Shown here piece by piece: positions 21,723 through 32,771 of a DNA stretch of 64,000 bases. Made by a program: the position numbers and the translations under genes. Below the pieces are notes generated by a model. The model saw only the letters and a program-made list of their open reading frames with translations, ran no database searches and was not told the origin of the DNA. How positions within the stretch are numbered: position 1 is the stretch's first letter; every line of letters begins with the position of its first letter. Source of the DNA: Liolophura sinensis (taxonomy: Eukaryota; Mollusca; Polyplacophora; Chitonida; Chitonidae); the NCBI RefSeq assembly GCF_032854445.1, contig NC_088302.1, positions 57,140,237 through 57,204,236 on the forward strand. The letters are read 5' to 3'.

Positions 21723-22424
21723 AATTCACCACAAACTCCCCTGAAATAGAACCCTTGGATTAAACACATAACCAAAATTGTATTGTCAAGTTGTAACATA
21801 TTTACCATCAGTTAATGGTATATATATTTCTCACTGCTAACTGGTAAGCACACTTAAACTTTGTTAATGGTCATATGGGGCGGACAGTCACAGTGAATGC
21901 GAACATAATTATTTCCAACCATTAGTCGTCCTACATATCTTACTTGATGGTCATTAATACCGATATAGATATCGATAAATATGATAAAATGAGCAAAGCA
22001 CTCATTCTCAAGTGATGTGAACTATGAATACCGGGTAACAACCTTATGCAGGGAATTACTTTAGCACAGCTAGCTGGTCGCCAACGTATGTTACTGGTCC
22101 CATAGAAGTCCACGGTGAAAATTTCCCTACTTGCAGGCGATGGGCCGCGAAACTTATATGTATGTGTTGGGTGGAATAAAATTTTCGTGCCTACGTGTGA
22201 AAGAAATTTGGTGATGATTTATAAGGTATACAAGTGTATGGTTAGCATTAAGTATATTGGGCATACTCTCAACCAACATTTGTTCTTAGAATTCCACTCA
22301 CTTGTGATTTTGTGACCTATTTCTGGTTATTTGCTGACAGTTAGAGGTAACTGGAACAAAACATTTTGCCGAATTAGGGCTATTACAGGTTAAACAGACC
22401 TGTTTCCAACCTCAAAATTGAATG
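21723..22424. other. No gene recognised
   Basis: AT-rich, unique-looking. The 66-codon frame at 22115-22315 shows no known domain. Confidence 0.4.
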
Positions 22425-22632
22425 CTCTCACCAATGAGGTCGCTGTGAGTTTAAATCGAGTTCGTGCTGGCTTCCTGTCCGGTTGTACATGGGAAGGTCT
22501 GTCATCAACCTGCGGATGGTTGTGAGTTTCCCCCGGGCTCTCCTCGGTTTCTTCTCACCATAATGATGGCCGTCGTTTAAGTGAAATATTCTTGAGTACG
22601 GCGTAAAACACCAATCAAATAAATAAATCAAA
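22425..22632 (+). mobile_element. SINE family A copy
   Basis: Contains a degenerate tRNA-like B-box region (gctgtgagtttaaatcgagt), then tgggaaggtctgtcatcaac, gtttcttctcaccataatg, and the tail gagtacggcgtaaaacacca atcaaataaataaat. Nearly full length. Confidence 0.85.
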
Positions 22633-22720
22633 AGTATTTTTTGATTTATAGACTACATTATTTTCGTCTTGCTATTCCTTAATGAAACTCCTATCGGCTG
22701 TTACCCATGGAAATGATTGA

Positions 22721-22841
22721 GGTGAGAGAGGGGATGACAGCAACCAGGAGGAATTGAACATTGATACAGGAATTAGTGGCCAACACGCTGAAGATCCTGG
22801 CATGGCTGATGATCAGCCACAGCTTCCACCTAGCCCAACAG
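22721..22841 (+). pseudogene. Exon-like segment 1 of an unrecognised gene
   Basis: Open frame reading DDSNQEELNIDTGISGQHAE then DPGMADDQPQLPPSPT, strongly acidic, ending at a donor (caacag then gtattt) in phase 1. The left border is uncertain; the frame opens after a TGA at 22718-22720. Its phase fits the segments at 23556-23621 and 24019-24221. Family not recognised. Confidence 0.35.
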
Positions 22842-23111
22842 GTATTTCAATCAATTTATGTAGGTTGGTTTAAAAATACACCTAGTTCGAGTATTAATCA
22901 ATGTTAACTTAACTTCTTATTCCCCAAGTAGCTTACTCATTGTTGTAAGCTTTTTTTTCAAAGCTTTGCCTGCATGCTTTCTGTGGTTTTCGTGTTTGCT
23001 TTGTTTATCTGCCATTAGTTCCTGTTTTGGAATATTTTACAGCAACATGACAAATTATACAAACATGTAGATTTATGGTTGAAATATTTTTGATGCATAA
23101 TCCAATTGACC

Positions 23112-23490
23112 AACCCCGATAGCACAGTTGGTAGAGCGTCCGCATCGGGACCAGTAGATCCTGGGTCGGGTCAATCTTGGGTCGGGTCACACCTAAGACC
23201 TTAAAAGAGAGGAAATTGTAACTTCCTCGCTTGGCGTTCAGCATGAAAGAGATAGTACAACGACTGGTTGACCCGTATCAGTATATTGGCTTGTGCGGCG
23301 TGGCTTACATGCCTTCGGTAAGTCACCTCAGTGAAGTAGCGCTAGATAGAAGAGCGGCAGAAATCCGTCCTGCAACAAGGAGGCACACTGCACACACTCT
23401 AAGGACTCACATATCGTCATATGTCTGGAAAATTGTCAAGTACGACATTGAACCCCAAGCACTCACTCACTCACACACTCACAATCCAAT
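23112..23490 (+). mobile_element. SINE family B, full-length copy
   Basis: tRNA-like head with A box tagcacagttggtagagcg and a B-box-like gggtcgggtcaatc. A body with gagaggaaattgtaacttcc hairpin, ggcgttcagcatgaaagaga, tgccttcggtaagtcacctc and catatgtctggaaaattgtc follows, and it ends in an (ACTC)n tail. Internal RNA polymerase III boxes would drive its transcription. It sits in the presumed first intron of the 22.7-24.2 kb gene-like unit. Confidence 0.9.
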
Positions 23491-23555
23491 TTAAAGGGAT
23501 ATAAGTGAAAATTTTGTAAAATCTTTCACATTAATTCTCTTCTTTCTTGTGACAG

Positions 23556-23621
23556 ATGACCACTGCGAAGAGACAGATAAGTAGGGAAATTGTTCAGAAG
23601 AAAAGGTTATCCAGAAGAAGG
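23556..23621 (+). pseudogene. Exon-like segment 2 (66 nt) with in-frame TAG
   Basis: A strong acceptor (attctcttctttcttgtgacag) and a strong donor (AAGAAGG then gtaaga) bound 66 nt. In phase 1, as required by segment 1, it reads DDHCEETDK, TAG, GNCSEEKVIQKK and exits in phase 1. Phase 0 is fully open and basic (AKRQISREIVQKKRLSRRR) but then meets TAG at once in segment 3. The acidic reading continues the character of segment 1, so I prefer a pseudogene or a gene that ends here. Confidence 0.4.
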
Positions 23622-24018
23622 GTAAGATTTTTGTCTATATTGTACATCGTCCACTTGAGATACTGTGAAAATAAAGTGTGGCGCTGTGTTCTGTCAGATT
23701 GTCCTATTGCGAGGAGCATTTTTATGTCTTTAACACCCTTATAGACCTCTAATTATGCACGTGACATCCATGTGTAGCAGTTATATTCTGATAACAAAAT
23801 TCAAATACTACATCCTGCAATTTATAGCGTGTCATATCTTTGCACAATGTGTATGAGAATGAAATGAAGTTTATCCCTTGTTTGAATCCAGCCCTTGCTG
23901 TGGCTAATAATCAGGAAGTTTGTGAGATATATAATTTACGCTCTTGTACCATGAGCAGAGTGTTACACACCAATCTATAAATAAATCATGTCACAGTTTT
24001 GACATTTTTCCAATTCAG

Positions 24019-24221
24019 TTGTAGCCAAAGCACGTGTGGGCTGGTCGTCAATCAACATAGATTTGCTTAAAAAAGTTTCCCATCCTTTGCTGAGAAATAC
24101 TCTTCAACAGCTGTTGGAATATGATTTGGCATGTACATTCAACATTGTGATGTGTACACAGCTGACCTTTGTGCCATGTATACACCTAATTACTGTGGGT
24201 GTTGTTATAAGTGGACTATAG
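24019..24221 (+). pseudogene. Exon-like segment 3
   Basis: The acceptor acatttttccaattcag precedes a frame that, entered in phase 1, reads VAKARVGWSSINIDLLKKVS then HPLLRNTLQQLLEYDLA, a plausible amphipathic stretch. It runs open to a stop at 24219-24221 with no clear donor. No family recognised. Confidence 0.35.
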
Positions 24222-24617
24222 TGCATAATCTGCTTAAATGCAGTGAAGTTTGCGGTGGAGTATTTTTATGATTAGTAGATCAAGCAAATAAGATGGGTGT
24301 ATTTTCAGTTGGTGTTTGTGTCGTGCCACGTGCATTTTACCGTTGTTGGTTGATATACCTTAGGCAGCTACTTGTAAGTTGGATTGGTATGTTGTCATTT
24401 TTACATCTGTGCTGGAGTTATATGCTGAATTAAGCTATCCATGTTTATGAGATGCATTTGTTGTACGTACTTGTGGGATATATGTGCAGATCATGTGTGA
24501 GATATGTTAACAAATGAAGTGATAGGCTGTACATTACAGGTATTGTGGGCTGCATGTCTACGCCTACATAAACCACTTGAAGAGCACACATAGCTGAGAG
24601 CTACCTGTGAAGAGAAT

Positions 24618-24692
24618 GAAGCATGTAGTTGTTTAGAAACTAACTTGAGAAATAATCCTGTGCACTTAGAGACCTTTGACACTGATTATATA
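24618..24692. repeat. Segmental repeat R, copy 1 left part
   Basis: gaagcatgtagttgtttaga then aactaacttgagaaataat and cctttgacactgattata match 27450-27530. The copy is split by the Tc1-like insertion and continues at 26079. Confidence 0.85.
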
Positions 24693-26078
24693 TACTATCC
24701 AAAAAAAAGAAACGCATAACCCGGTTTTTTGCGGAGGTGATGCAGTCTTTTCAATTATGCATAACTAAATAAGAATTGCTATTCTGCAAATATTTTTTTA
24801 CACAGATTAAGGAAGGGTCCATATCTAGACAACAAGGCCATCAACTTGAGGTAAGACACTCACAATGAGTCTCCCACTTGAGTGGAATGTCAGTATCTGT
24901 TGTGACCACCACGGGCACGAATAACAGTTCTGACACGCCTTGTCATGGACTGGATGAGACGCTGGATAGAGGCCTGGGGAATGTTCTGCCACTCCTCCTG
25001 CAAACATGCAACTTACTCTTGAAGCGTCTGGGGTTGAGGTTGACGTTGGCGTAGACGTCGATCAAGTTCATCCCACAGATGCTCAATTGGGTTAAGATCC
25101 GGGGAACGGGACGGCCAGGGTAGCACATTTACATTGTTTTCGGCGAGGAAGTCCCTTGTGACACGTGCCGTGTGCGGTCTGGCGGTGTCCTGCTGGAACA
25201 ACTCCCGCTGAACGTCAATGACAGGTAAGAGGTGTGGCTGCAGGATGGTGTCTCGGTAGCGTACGGCCGTAAGATTTCCCTGAACGTGGACAAGATTTGT
25301 ACGACCAGTATACGATATTGCTGCCCACATCATCACACTCCCTCCACCAAATCTGTTCACTTGGCGTACGCAGTTAGGGGCATAACGTTCGTGAGCACGT
25401 CTGTAAACACGGTTTCTACCATCACGTCTCTGCAATAGGAATCTGGACTCATCACTGAACCAAATGCGTCGCCAGTTGCGTAGATTCCATGCAGTCACGT
25501 TGTTACACCATCGGAGGCGATTGGCGCGATGGTGAGGACGCACCACGATCCCAACATAGGGCCTCCTGGCTCTCAGTCCATGTTCCCTCAGCCTGTTCCG
25601 CACTGTCTGACCTGATATCCTCCTCAGTCCCGGTATGCTGGCTGCTGTGCTTTCAGCTGTAGCACAACGGTGACGCAAATGGAGGACCATTATGTAGCGA
25701 TCTTGGGCTGCTGTAGTGACACGTGGTCGACCTGAACGCCGACGGTCATTTGTTGTCCCAGTGTTGTTGTAGCGGGCAGCAAGCCGTGAAATCGTGCTCT
25801 GGCTGACGTGTAAACGCCTAGAAATGGACGATTGGGACTCTCCAGCTTGAAGTCTTCCAATGGCAATATTTCCTGTGACAGTGTCAAGACGTGGCATGTT
25901 GAATCAGCTTGAAAACACCACTTGAAAGACGCCGATTTCCGGCCCGAAGTTGCGGTTTTATAGTCACACACTGCATGCTTTCCATGCGTAAGTTCGGCGT
26001 GTAAGACTGCACGTGATGCAGTGTGGTGCTGTATTTTTTACTTCTTCCCAAAACGGCCTCCAAACTCAACATTTTCAA
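24693..26078 (-). mobile_element. Tc1-like DNA transposon, near-complete, TA target duplication
   Basis: A 1386-bp insertion inside segmental repeat R. The uninterrupted copy of R at 27525-27545 reads gattata-ta-ttatcc. Here gattata-ta precedes and ta-ttatcc follows the element, i.e. a duplicated TA, as Tc1/mariner elements produce. It encodes a DD34E transposase on the minus strand. The left end (tactatccaaaaaaaagaaa) has no obvious inverted match at the right end (aaactcaacattttcaa), so one terminus may be diverged or replaced. Confidence 0.85.
24890..25897 (-). CDS. Tc1-type transposase, one in-frame stop
   Basis: Cut-and-paste transposase of the Tc1/mariner superfamily, which binds the element ends and moves them to TA sites. 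From MPRLDTVTGNIAIGRLQAGE the N-terminus carries a helix-turn-helix (QSSISRRLHVSQSTISRLAA), a GRPRVTT linker and a second helix-turn-helix region (GQTVRNRLREHGLRARRP). The catalytic core reads WFSDESRF (first D), FQQDTARPHTAR (second D) and DLNPIEHLWDEL (E), with 34 residues between the last two, i.e. DD34E. Residue 295 is a TAA stop (25013-25015). The same frame then continues 40 codons (EEWQNIPQASIQRL, RARGGHNRY) to the natural stop at 24890. Full length would be about 335 residues, normal for the family. Without readthrough the protein lacks only its C-terminal tail, so it is recently dead or possibly still partly active. Confidence 0.9.
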
Positions 26079-26400
26079 TATTATCCTACACTGCTTATAT
26101 TTCTTGATGCTGATTTAATTAAGTTTGATGATTAGTTTTCTCTGTCTGGAATGGTAAAGTTAATAATGAAATGTAAATTATATTTCTGATTGTAATATGT
26201 CAGTAAATGGTGTCAAAATAATATTTGTTTTTGCTCCCGGGATAATCATACAAGAATGTTGTCCTGTACTTGTTGTCCTGTACATTGAGCATGGTATACG
26301 GTACAATGTTGATTGAGATGTGTTAGGTGGTGCAATTCATACACCACACATGTACATACAGCTGACAGTTGAAGATGCATATGCGTCTACATGTACCTTG
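26079..26400. repeat. Segmental repeat R, copy 1 right part
   Basis: ttatcctacactgcttat, taattaagtttgatgattag, tctgtctggaatggtaaagt and later gataatcatacaagaatgtt parallel copies at 27530-27640 and 27920-28185. Confidence 0.8.
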
Positions 26401-26499
26401 TATTATGCATTGTACGCGGGGTCTATGACTGGTTAAATATTGCGGTGTTTAGATACAAATCTGATTGACAATAGTAGTATGTATATGTTACTTTTGTGT

Positions 26500-27448
26500 C
26501 GATTACAGGCTGGGTGTATACCTGGTTGAGAACTGAGGGGTGTGTGCCTGGTTGAGAACTGAGGGGCGTGTGCCTAGTTGAGAAATGAGGGGTGTATACC
26601 TGGTTGAGAACCGAGGGGTGTATGCCTGGTTGAGAACTGAGGGGTGTATGCCTGGTAGAGAAGTGAGGGGCGTACGCCTCGTTGAGAACTGAGGGGTGTA
26701 TACCTGGTTGACGATTGTGTATGATGTATAGTAACCTGGTTGAAGGTATATACCTGATAACTAATTGTGGGGTGTATACCCGGTGGACGGTTGTCGGGTG
26801 TATACCCGGTGGACAGTTGTGGGGTGTATACCTGGCGTAGGGTTGCGGGGTGTATACCTGGCGGACGGTTGCGGGGTGTATACCTGGCGGACAGTTGTGG
26901 GATGTATACCTGGCGTACGGTTGTGGGGTGTATACCTGTCTGACGGTCGCAGGTGTATACCCGGCGGACGGTTGCGGGGTGTATACGTGGCTGACGGTTG
27001 TGGGTGTATACCTGGTGTACGGTTGCGGGTGTATACCTGGCGGACGGTTGCGGGGTGTATACCTGGCTGACGATTGTGCATGATGTATAGTAACCTGGTG
27101 GAAGGTATATACCTGATAACTAATTGTGGGGTGTATACCCGCTGGACGGTTGTGGGGTGTATACCCGGTGGACAGTTGTGGGGTGTATACCTGGCATACG
27201 GTTGCGGGTGTATACCCGGTGGACGGTTGCGGGGTGTATACCTGGCGGACGGTTGTGTGATGTATACCTGGCGTACGGTTCCGGGGTGTATATCTGGTGG
27301 ACGGTTGCGGGTGTATACCCGGCGGACAGTTGCGGGGTGTATACCTGGCTGACGGTTGCAGGGTGTATACCCGGTGGACGGTTGCGTGGTGTATACCCGG
27401 TGGACGGTTGTGGGGTGTATACCTGGCGGACGGTTGCGGGGTGTACAC
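26500..27448. repeat. Minisatellite of ~28-30 bp units with higher-order structure
   Basis: Left part (26500-26700) uses gtgtatacctggttgagaac units; the rest uses gtgtatacctggcggacggt units. A distinctive segment (gatgtatagtaacctggt, then gataactaattgtggggt) occurs at about 26720 and again about 358 bp later at 27080, so blocks of roughly 12 units were duplicated together. Open frames on both strands, up to 341 codons, are repeat-driven. Confidence 0.9.
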
Positions 27449-27449
27449 A

Positions 27450-27640
27450 TACCTGATGAAGCATGTAGTTGTTTAGAAACTAACTTGAGAAATAATACTG
27501 TGCACTTAGAGACCTTTGACACTGATTATATATTATCCTACACTGCTTATTTTTCTTGATGTTGATTTAATTAAGTTTGATGATTAGTTTTCTCTGTCTG
27601 GAATGGTAAAGTTAATAATGAAATGTAAATTATATTTCTT
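27450..27640. repeat. Segmental repeat R, copy 2 (unoccupied Tc1 site)
   Basis: Matches 24618-24692 joined to 26079-26200 without the Tc1-like element. It begins at the end of one minisatellite and runs into the next. Confidence 0.9.
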
Positions 27641-27654
27641 ATTGTAAATGGATT

Positions 27655-27865
27655 GATGGATGGTTGATGGATGGTTGTGGGCTGTATACCCGGTGGACGG
27701 TTGTGGGGTGTATATATGGCAGACAGTTGCGGGCTGTATACCTGATGGTCACTCGCGGGGTGTATACCTAGTAGACAGTTGTGAGATACATACGTGGTGG
27801 ACATTCGTGGGGTGTATACCTTGTGGACAGTTGCGGCGTCTACGCCTGGTTAAAAATTGTTGTGT
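27655..27865. repeat. Short minisatellite, same family as 26.5-27.4 kb
   Basis: About seven degenerate units of the gtgtatacccggtggacggt type between R copies 2 and 3. Confidence 0.8.
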
Positions 27866-28185
27866 GTAGTTGTTTGGAGAGTAACTCACTTGAGAAATAA
27901 TACTGTGCACTTTAAGGCCTTTACTTAAGTATTGCTGCGTTTTTTTTTCTTGCTATCGATTTGGTGATCAGTTTACTCTGCCTTAAATGCTGAAGTTAGA
28001 GGTGAAATTTGAAATTGTTGTTCTGAATGTAATATGTCAGTAAATTTTGTTATCAAAATCGTTTTAGTATTTGCTCATGGGATAAGAGTGCAACAATGCT
28101 GTACATGCAGTGTTGATTGAGTTTTGTAAGATAGTGTAATTCAGTCATGTACTTACATCTGAAAGTTCAAGATGTATATACCTGG
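27866..28185. repeat. Segmental repeat R, copy 3, diverged
   Basis: gtagttgtttggagagtaac, aataatactgtgcacttt, ctgaatgtaatatgtcagta and gggataagagtgcaacaatg match R copy 1 in order, with more differences than copy 2 shows. Confidence 0.8.
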
Positions 28186-28189
28186 TTGC

Positions 28190-31100
28190 AACTCGTGTGG
28201 TGTGTACCTGATGGACTGTTGTGGGGTGTATAACCGATGGACCGTTGTGGCGTTTGTATCTGATGGACTGTTGTGGGGTGTATAACCGACGGACTGTTGT
28301 GGGGTGTGTACCTGATGGGCTGTTGTGGGGTGTGTACCTTATGGACTGTCGTGGGGTGCGTCCCTGATGGACTGTTGTGGGGTGTGTACCTGATGGGCTG
28401 TTGTGGGGTGTGTACCTGATGGGCTGTTGTGGGGTGTATAACTGATGGACTGTTGTGGGGTGTGTCCCTGATGGACTGTTGTAGGGTACGTACCTGATGG
28501 ACTGTTGTGGGGTGTATAACCGATGGACTGTTGTGGGGTGTGTCCCAGATGGACTGTTGTGGGGTATGTACCTGATGGACTGTTGTGGGGTGTATACCTA
28601 ATGGACTGTTGTGGGGTGTGTCCCAGATGGACTGTTGTGGGGTGTGTACCTGATGGGCTGTTGTGGGGTGTTTACCTGATGGACTGTTGCGGAGTGTGTA
28701 CCTGATGGGCTGTTGTGGGGTGTTTACCTGATGGACTGTTGCGGGGTGTGTACCTGATGGACTGTTGTGGGGTGTGTCCCTGATAGACTGTTGTGGGGCG
28801 TGTACCTAATGGACTGTTGTGGGGTGTGTACCGGATGGACTATTGTGGGGCGTGTACCTAATGGACTGTTGTGGGGTGTGTACCGGATGGACTATTGTGG
28901 GGTGTACACCTGATGGACTGTTGTGGGGTGTGTACCTGATGAGCTGTTGTGGGGTGTGTGCCTGATGAGCTGTTGTGGGGTGTGTACCTGATGGGCTGTT
29001 GTGGGGTGTACACCTGATGGGCTGTTGTGGGGCTTACACCTGGTGGACAGTTGTGGCGCGTATACCTGATGGACAGTGGTGTATGGGGTGTATACCTGGT
29101 GGACATTTGTGTATGGGGTGTCTGCCTGGTTTACCTGTTTGTGTATTGGGTGTATGCCTGGTGGACAGTTGTGCATGGGCGTATACCTGGTGGACAATTG
29201 TGGGGTGTATACCTGGTGGACAGTTGTGTATGGGGTGTATGCCTGATTGACCTGGTTGTATATGGGGTGTATTCCTGGGGGACATTTGTGTATGGGGCGT
29301 ATGCCTGGTGGACAGTTGTCGGGTGTATACCTGGTGAACGGTTGTGGAGTGTATACCTGGTGGACAGTTGTGTATGGGGCGTATATCTGGTGGACAGTTG
29401 TGTATGGGGCGTATATCTGGTGGACAGTTGTGGGGTGTATGCCTGGTGGACAGTTGTGGGGTGTATACCTGGTGGACAGTTGTAGGGTGTATACCTTGTG
29501 GACAGTTGTGGGATGTATGCCTGGTGGACAGTTGTCGGGTGTGTAACTGTTGGGCAGTTCTTTATGGGCCGTGTGCCTGCTGGACAGTTGGGTATGGAGC
29601 GTATGCCTGGTGAACAGTTGTCGGGTGTATACCTGGTGAACAATTGTGGAGTGCATGCCTGGTGGACAGTTGTGTATGGGGCGTATACCTGGTGGACAGT
29701 TGTGTATGTAGCGTACGCCTGGTGGACAGTTGTGGGGTGTATACCTGGTGGACAGTTGTCGGGTGTATACCTGGTGAACAGTTGTGGAGTGTATGCCTGG
29801 TGGACAGTTGTGTATGGGGTGTATACCTGGTGGACAGTTGTGTATGGGGCGTATATCTGGTGGACAGTTGTGGGGTTTATGCCTGGTGGACAGTTGTCGG
29901 GTGTATACCTGGTGAACAGTTGTGGAGTGTATACCTGGTGGACAGTTGTGAATGGGGCGTATATCTGGTGGACAGTTGTGTATGGGGTATATATCTGGTG
30001 GAAAGTTGTGGCGTGTATGCCTGGTGGACAGTTGTGGCGTGTATGCCTGGTGGACAGTTATAGGGTGTATACCTGATGGACAGTTGTGGCGTGTATGCCT
30101 GGTGGACATTCGTGACGTGTATGCCTGGTGGACAGTTGTAGGGTGTATACCTGGTGGACAGCTGTGGAGTGTATGCCTGGTGGACAGTTGTGGGGTGTAT
30201 GCCTGGTGGACAGTTGTAGGGTTTATGCCTGCTGGACAGTTGTCGGGTGTATACCTGGTGAACAGTTGTGGAGTGTATACCTGGTGGACAGTTGTGCATG
30301 GGGCGTATATCTGGTGGACAGTTGTGTATGGGGTATATATCTGGTGGACAGTTGTGGCGTGTATTCCTGGTGGACAGTTGTGGCGTGTATGCCTGGTGGA
30401 CAGTTGTGGCGCGTATGCCTGGTGAACAGTTGTGGGGTGTATACCTGGTGGACAGTTGTGGCGTGTATGCCTGGTGGACAGTTGTGGCGTGTATGCCTGG
30501 TGGACAGTTATAGGGTGTATACCTGGTGGACAGTTGTGGGGTGTATGCCTGGTGGACAGTTGTGACGTGTATGCCTGGTGGACAGTTGTGGAGTGTATGC
30601 CTGGTGGACAGTTGTGGGGTGCATGCCTGGTGGACAGTTGTGGGGTGTATGCCTGGTGGACAGTTGTAGGGTGTATACCTGGTGGACAGTTGTGGGGTGT
30701 ATGCCTGCTGGACAGTTGTGGGGTGTATGCCTGCTGGACAGTTGTGGGGTGTATGCCTGCTGGACAGTTGAGTATGGAGCGTACACCTGGTGGACAGTTG
30801 TAGGGTGTATACCTGGTGGACAGTTGTGGGGTGTATACCTGGTGGACAGTTGCGGGGTGTATGCCTGGTGGACAGTTGTTTATGGGCCGTGTGCCTGCTG
30901 GGCAGTTGAGTATGGAGCGTATACCTGGTGGACAGTTGTTTATGGGCCGTCTGCCTGCTGGACAGTTGTGGGGTGTATACCTGGTGGACAGTTGTGGGGT
31001 GTAGGACTGGTGGACAGTTTTGGGGTGTATGCCTGGTGGACAGTTGTCGCGTGTATAACTGGTGGACAGCTGGGTATGGGCTGTGTGCCTGGTTGACCTG

Positions 31101-31440
31101 GTTGTGGGGTGTAGGTCTATACCTGGTTAGTTGTAGGGCATATTCTTGGTGGACTGTGTATAGACTGAATTCCTGGTTAACAGTTGTGGGCTGTAATCCT
31201 GGTTGACAGTCGTCACAAGCGTAAACAGTGGACAATTGTGGGGTATATGCCGGGTGGACACTTGTGTGATGTTTCTGGGGTGACAGTTGTGTGATGTTTC
31301 CAGGGTGGACAGTTTGATAGATAATAGTGGGGTGTATACCTGATGGCATGTTGTGGGATATATACATTTATGGTTATATGCATGATGGACAATAGTAGAT
31401 GTATACCAGGTGGACAGTTGTCCAGTGTACACCTGTGCAC
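28190..31440. repeat. 3.2-kb minisatellite, 26-bp unit
   Basis: Roughly 120 units. The first 0.85 kb uses tgatggactgttgtggggtg tgtacc; from about 29040 the unit is ggtggacagttgtggggtgt atgcct, with frequent 4-bp longer variants carrying tgtgtatggggcg. Because stops are rare in every frame of the unit, open frames of up to 496 codons occur on both strands. None has a start context, signal or domain, and I treat all as artefacts. Confidence 0.95.
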
Positions 31441-31449
31441 AACGACGGT

Positions 31450-32771
31450 AGTTGTATGCATGATATGCAATTGTGGGCTGTTTATTTTTGGCACTTGTCC
31501 TATAGTTTTATTATATTTTATTGTCATACCTGTTTTAAGTTTTGTTAGATTTTTTAACTATGTTTTCTGACCTCTGTGCTGAGATTTTCGTCATAATTTT
31601 TGGTGCATACCATTTGTGTGTGGTACATGTACATATTTTTGTCCGCTTCAAAGACATCCAATTTAGCGGACATAATTTCCAGGATATATGTATAGGATGT
31701 AGTATCTTTGGATCCTTGAATGTCATAAATAGTCAGTATAAAAATATTGGAAGAATCCAGGTTATATATTCACATTTTAAGCTACATTGTGGTTTTATAA
31801 CCATTGAAGACATGTAGCTGATTTGTCTCATTGTATTTACATCCTTTGTATTTAAACATTTTCTCAGCCCCAGAATCGCTGAGGGGTTAGATCTATTCCC
31901 TTGGAAGAGATTCATGGATTCAGTCAGGAATAAGGTCTGTAAATAAATTAAAGGTTTTTCTTCTGTGGAGCTTTTGTTTGACATTGTCGTGATGATCCGA
32001 TGAAGCCACACTTTATAGTGAATCAAGACCTAGGTAGTCATTGTAACCGGATACCCACAAACAGTCACCATCATGATGTACATGGTATTGGTCGTATTAA
32101 TTCTAACTTCAAATCCAAAGCTAATAATAGAAAAAGCTAGTTGATACTTTGATGATAACGTCAAATAACATTGGAAATTGCATGGGTATGTCTGTTCAAT
32201 AACTGTCACAAAAAGGTTTGTTATGATAGAGGAGAGTATGGCCAAGTTGTCAGGACACGTGTCATTGAATTGCTAGAACAAATGAGGTGTGGCTTCAGTT
32301 TCTTACTTCAGGAATTCGTAGATTCCAATCGTATCCCTACTTGTGATGGTCAGACCTTGGTGATGATAATAAAGTGACCGGGAACACTTGTATGACTGTT
32401 ATTGCAGTCTAAGTAAATTTACATCTTGTTAAAGGTGTGCAGTGGTTTACCTCGTGCACTTCTCAGTTTCCTACTCCCGTAGGAATAAACAAATGTAATT
32501 AAGTATGAAAGTCAATCGTTAGTACACCGGAGGAGTGGGCTCAAGCCAAGACATTTCTGTATTCTCAACTATCTGTGAGGCCTTGAGACAAACACTAGTC
32601 CACAACTATTCCTTGGATTTATGCACAATCTAAAGTTTGTTGAAGACAAATTCTTTTCCATCAATTTTTCTGCCCACGTGTACGTCACATGTTTAAGTTC
32701 CTCCTTAACTTCTCACAGGTTGATTATCTACAATGTTATTAACTCTAAATTATCTGAGGTATTAGGACCGG
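31450..32771. other. No gene recognised
   Basis: Unique-looking AT-rich sequence. A 68-codon plus-strand frame at 32171-32377 runs up to an AATAAA near its end (gataataaagtg), which might be a terminal exon with a poly(A) signal, but there is no splice or family evidence. Confidence 0.35.

Noticed and set aside
20570-21808. HHPVE-type and MLYGM-type repeat proteins
   Set aside because: Direct consequence of a 15-bp array; no conserved start, signal or flanking coding sequence.
23112-23190. tRNA gene at the head of SINE B
   Set aside because: Same reason; the cloverleaf is incomplete and the body recurs at four other places.
26423-31432. Many long open frames (up to 496 codons) on both strands
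   Set aside because: They follow minisatellite periods, overlap on both strands and in several frames, and show only the repeated unit with no domain, signal peptide or splice context.
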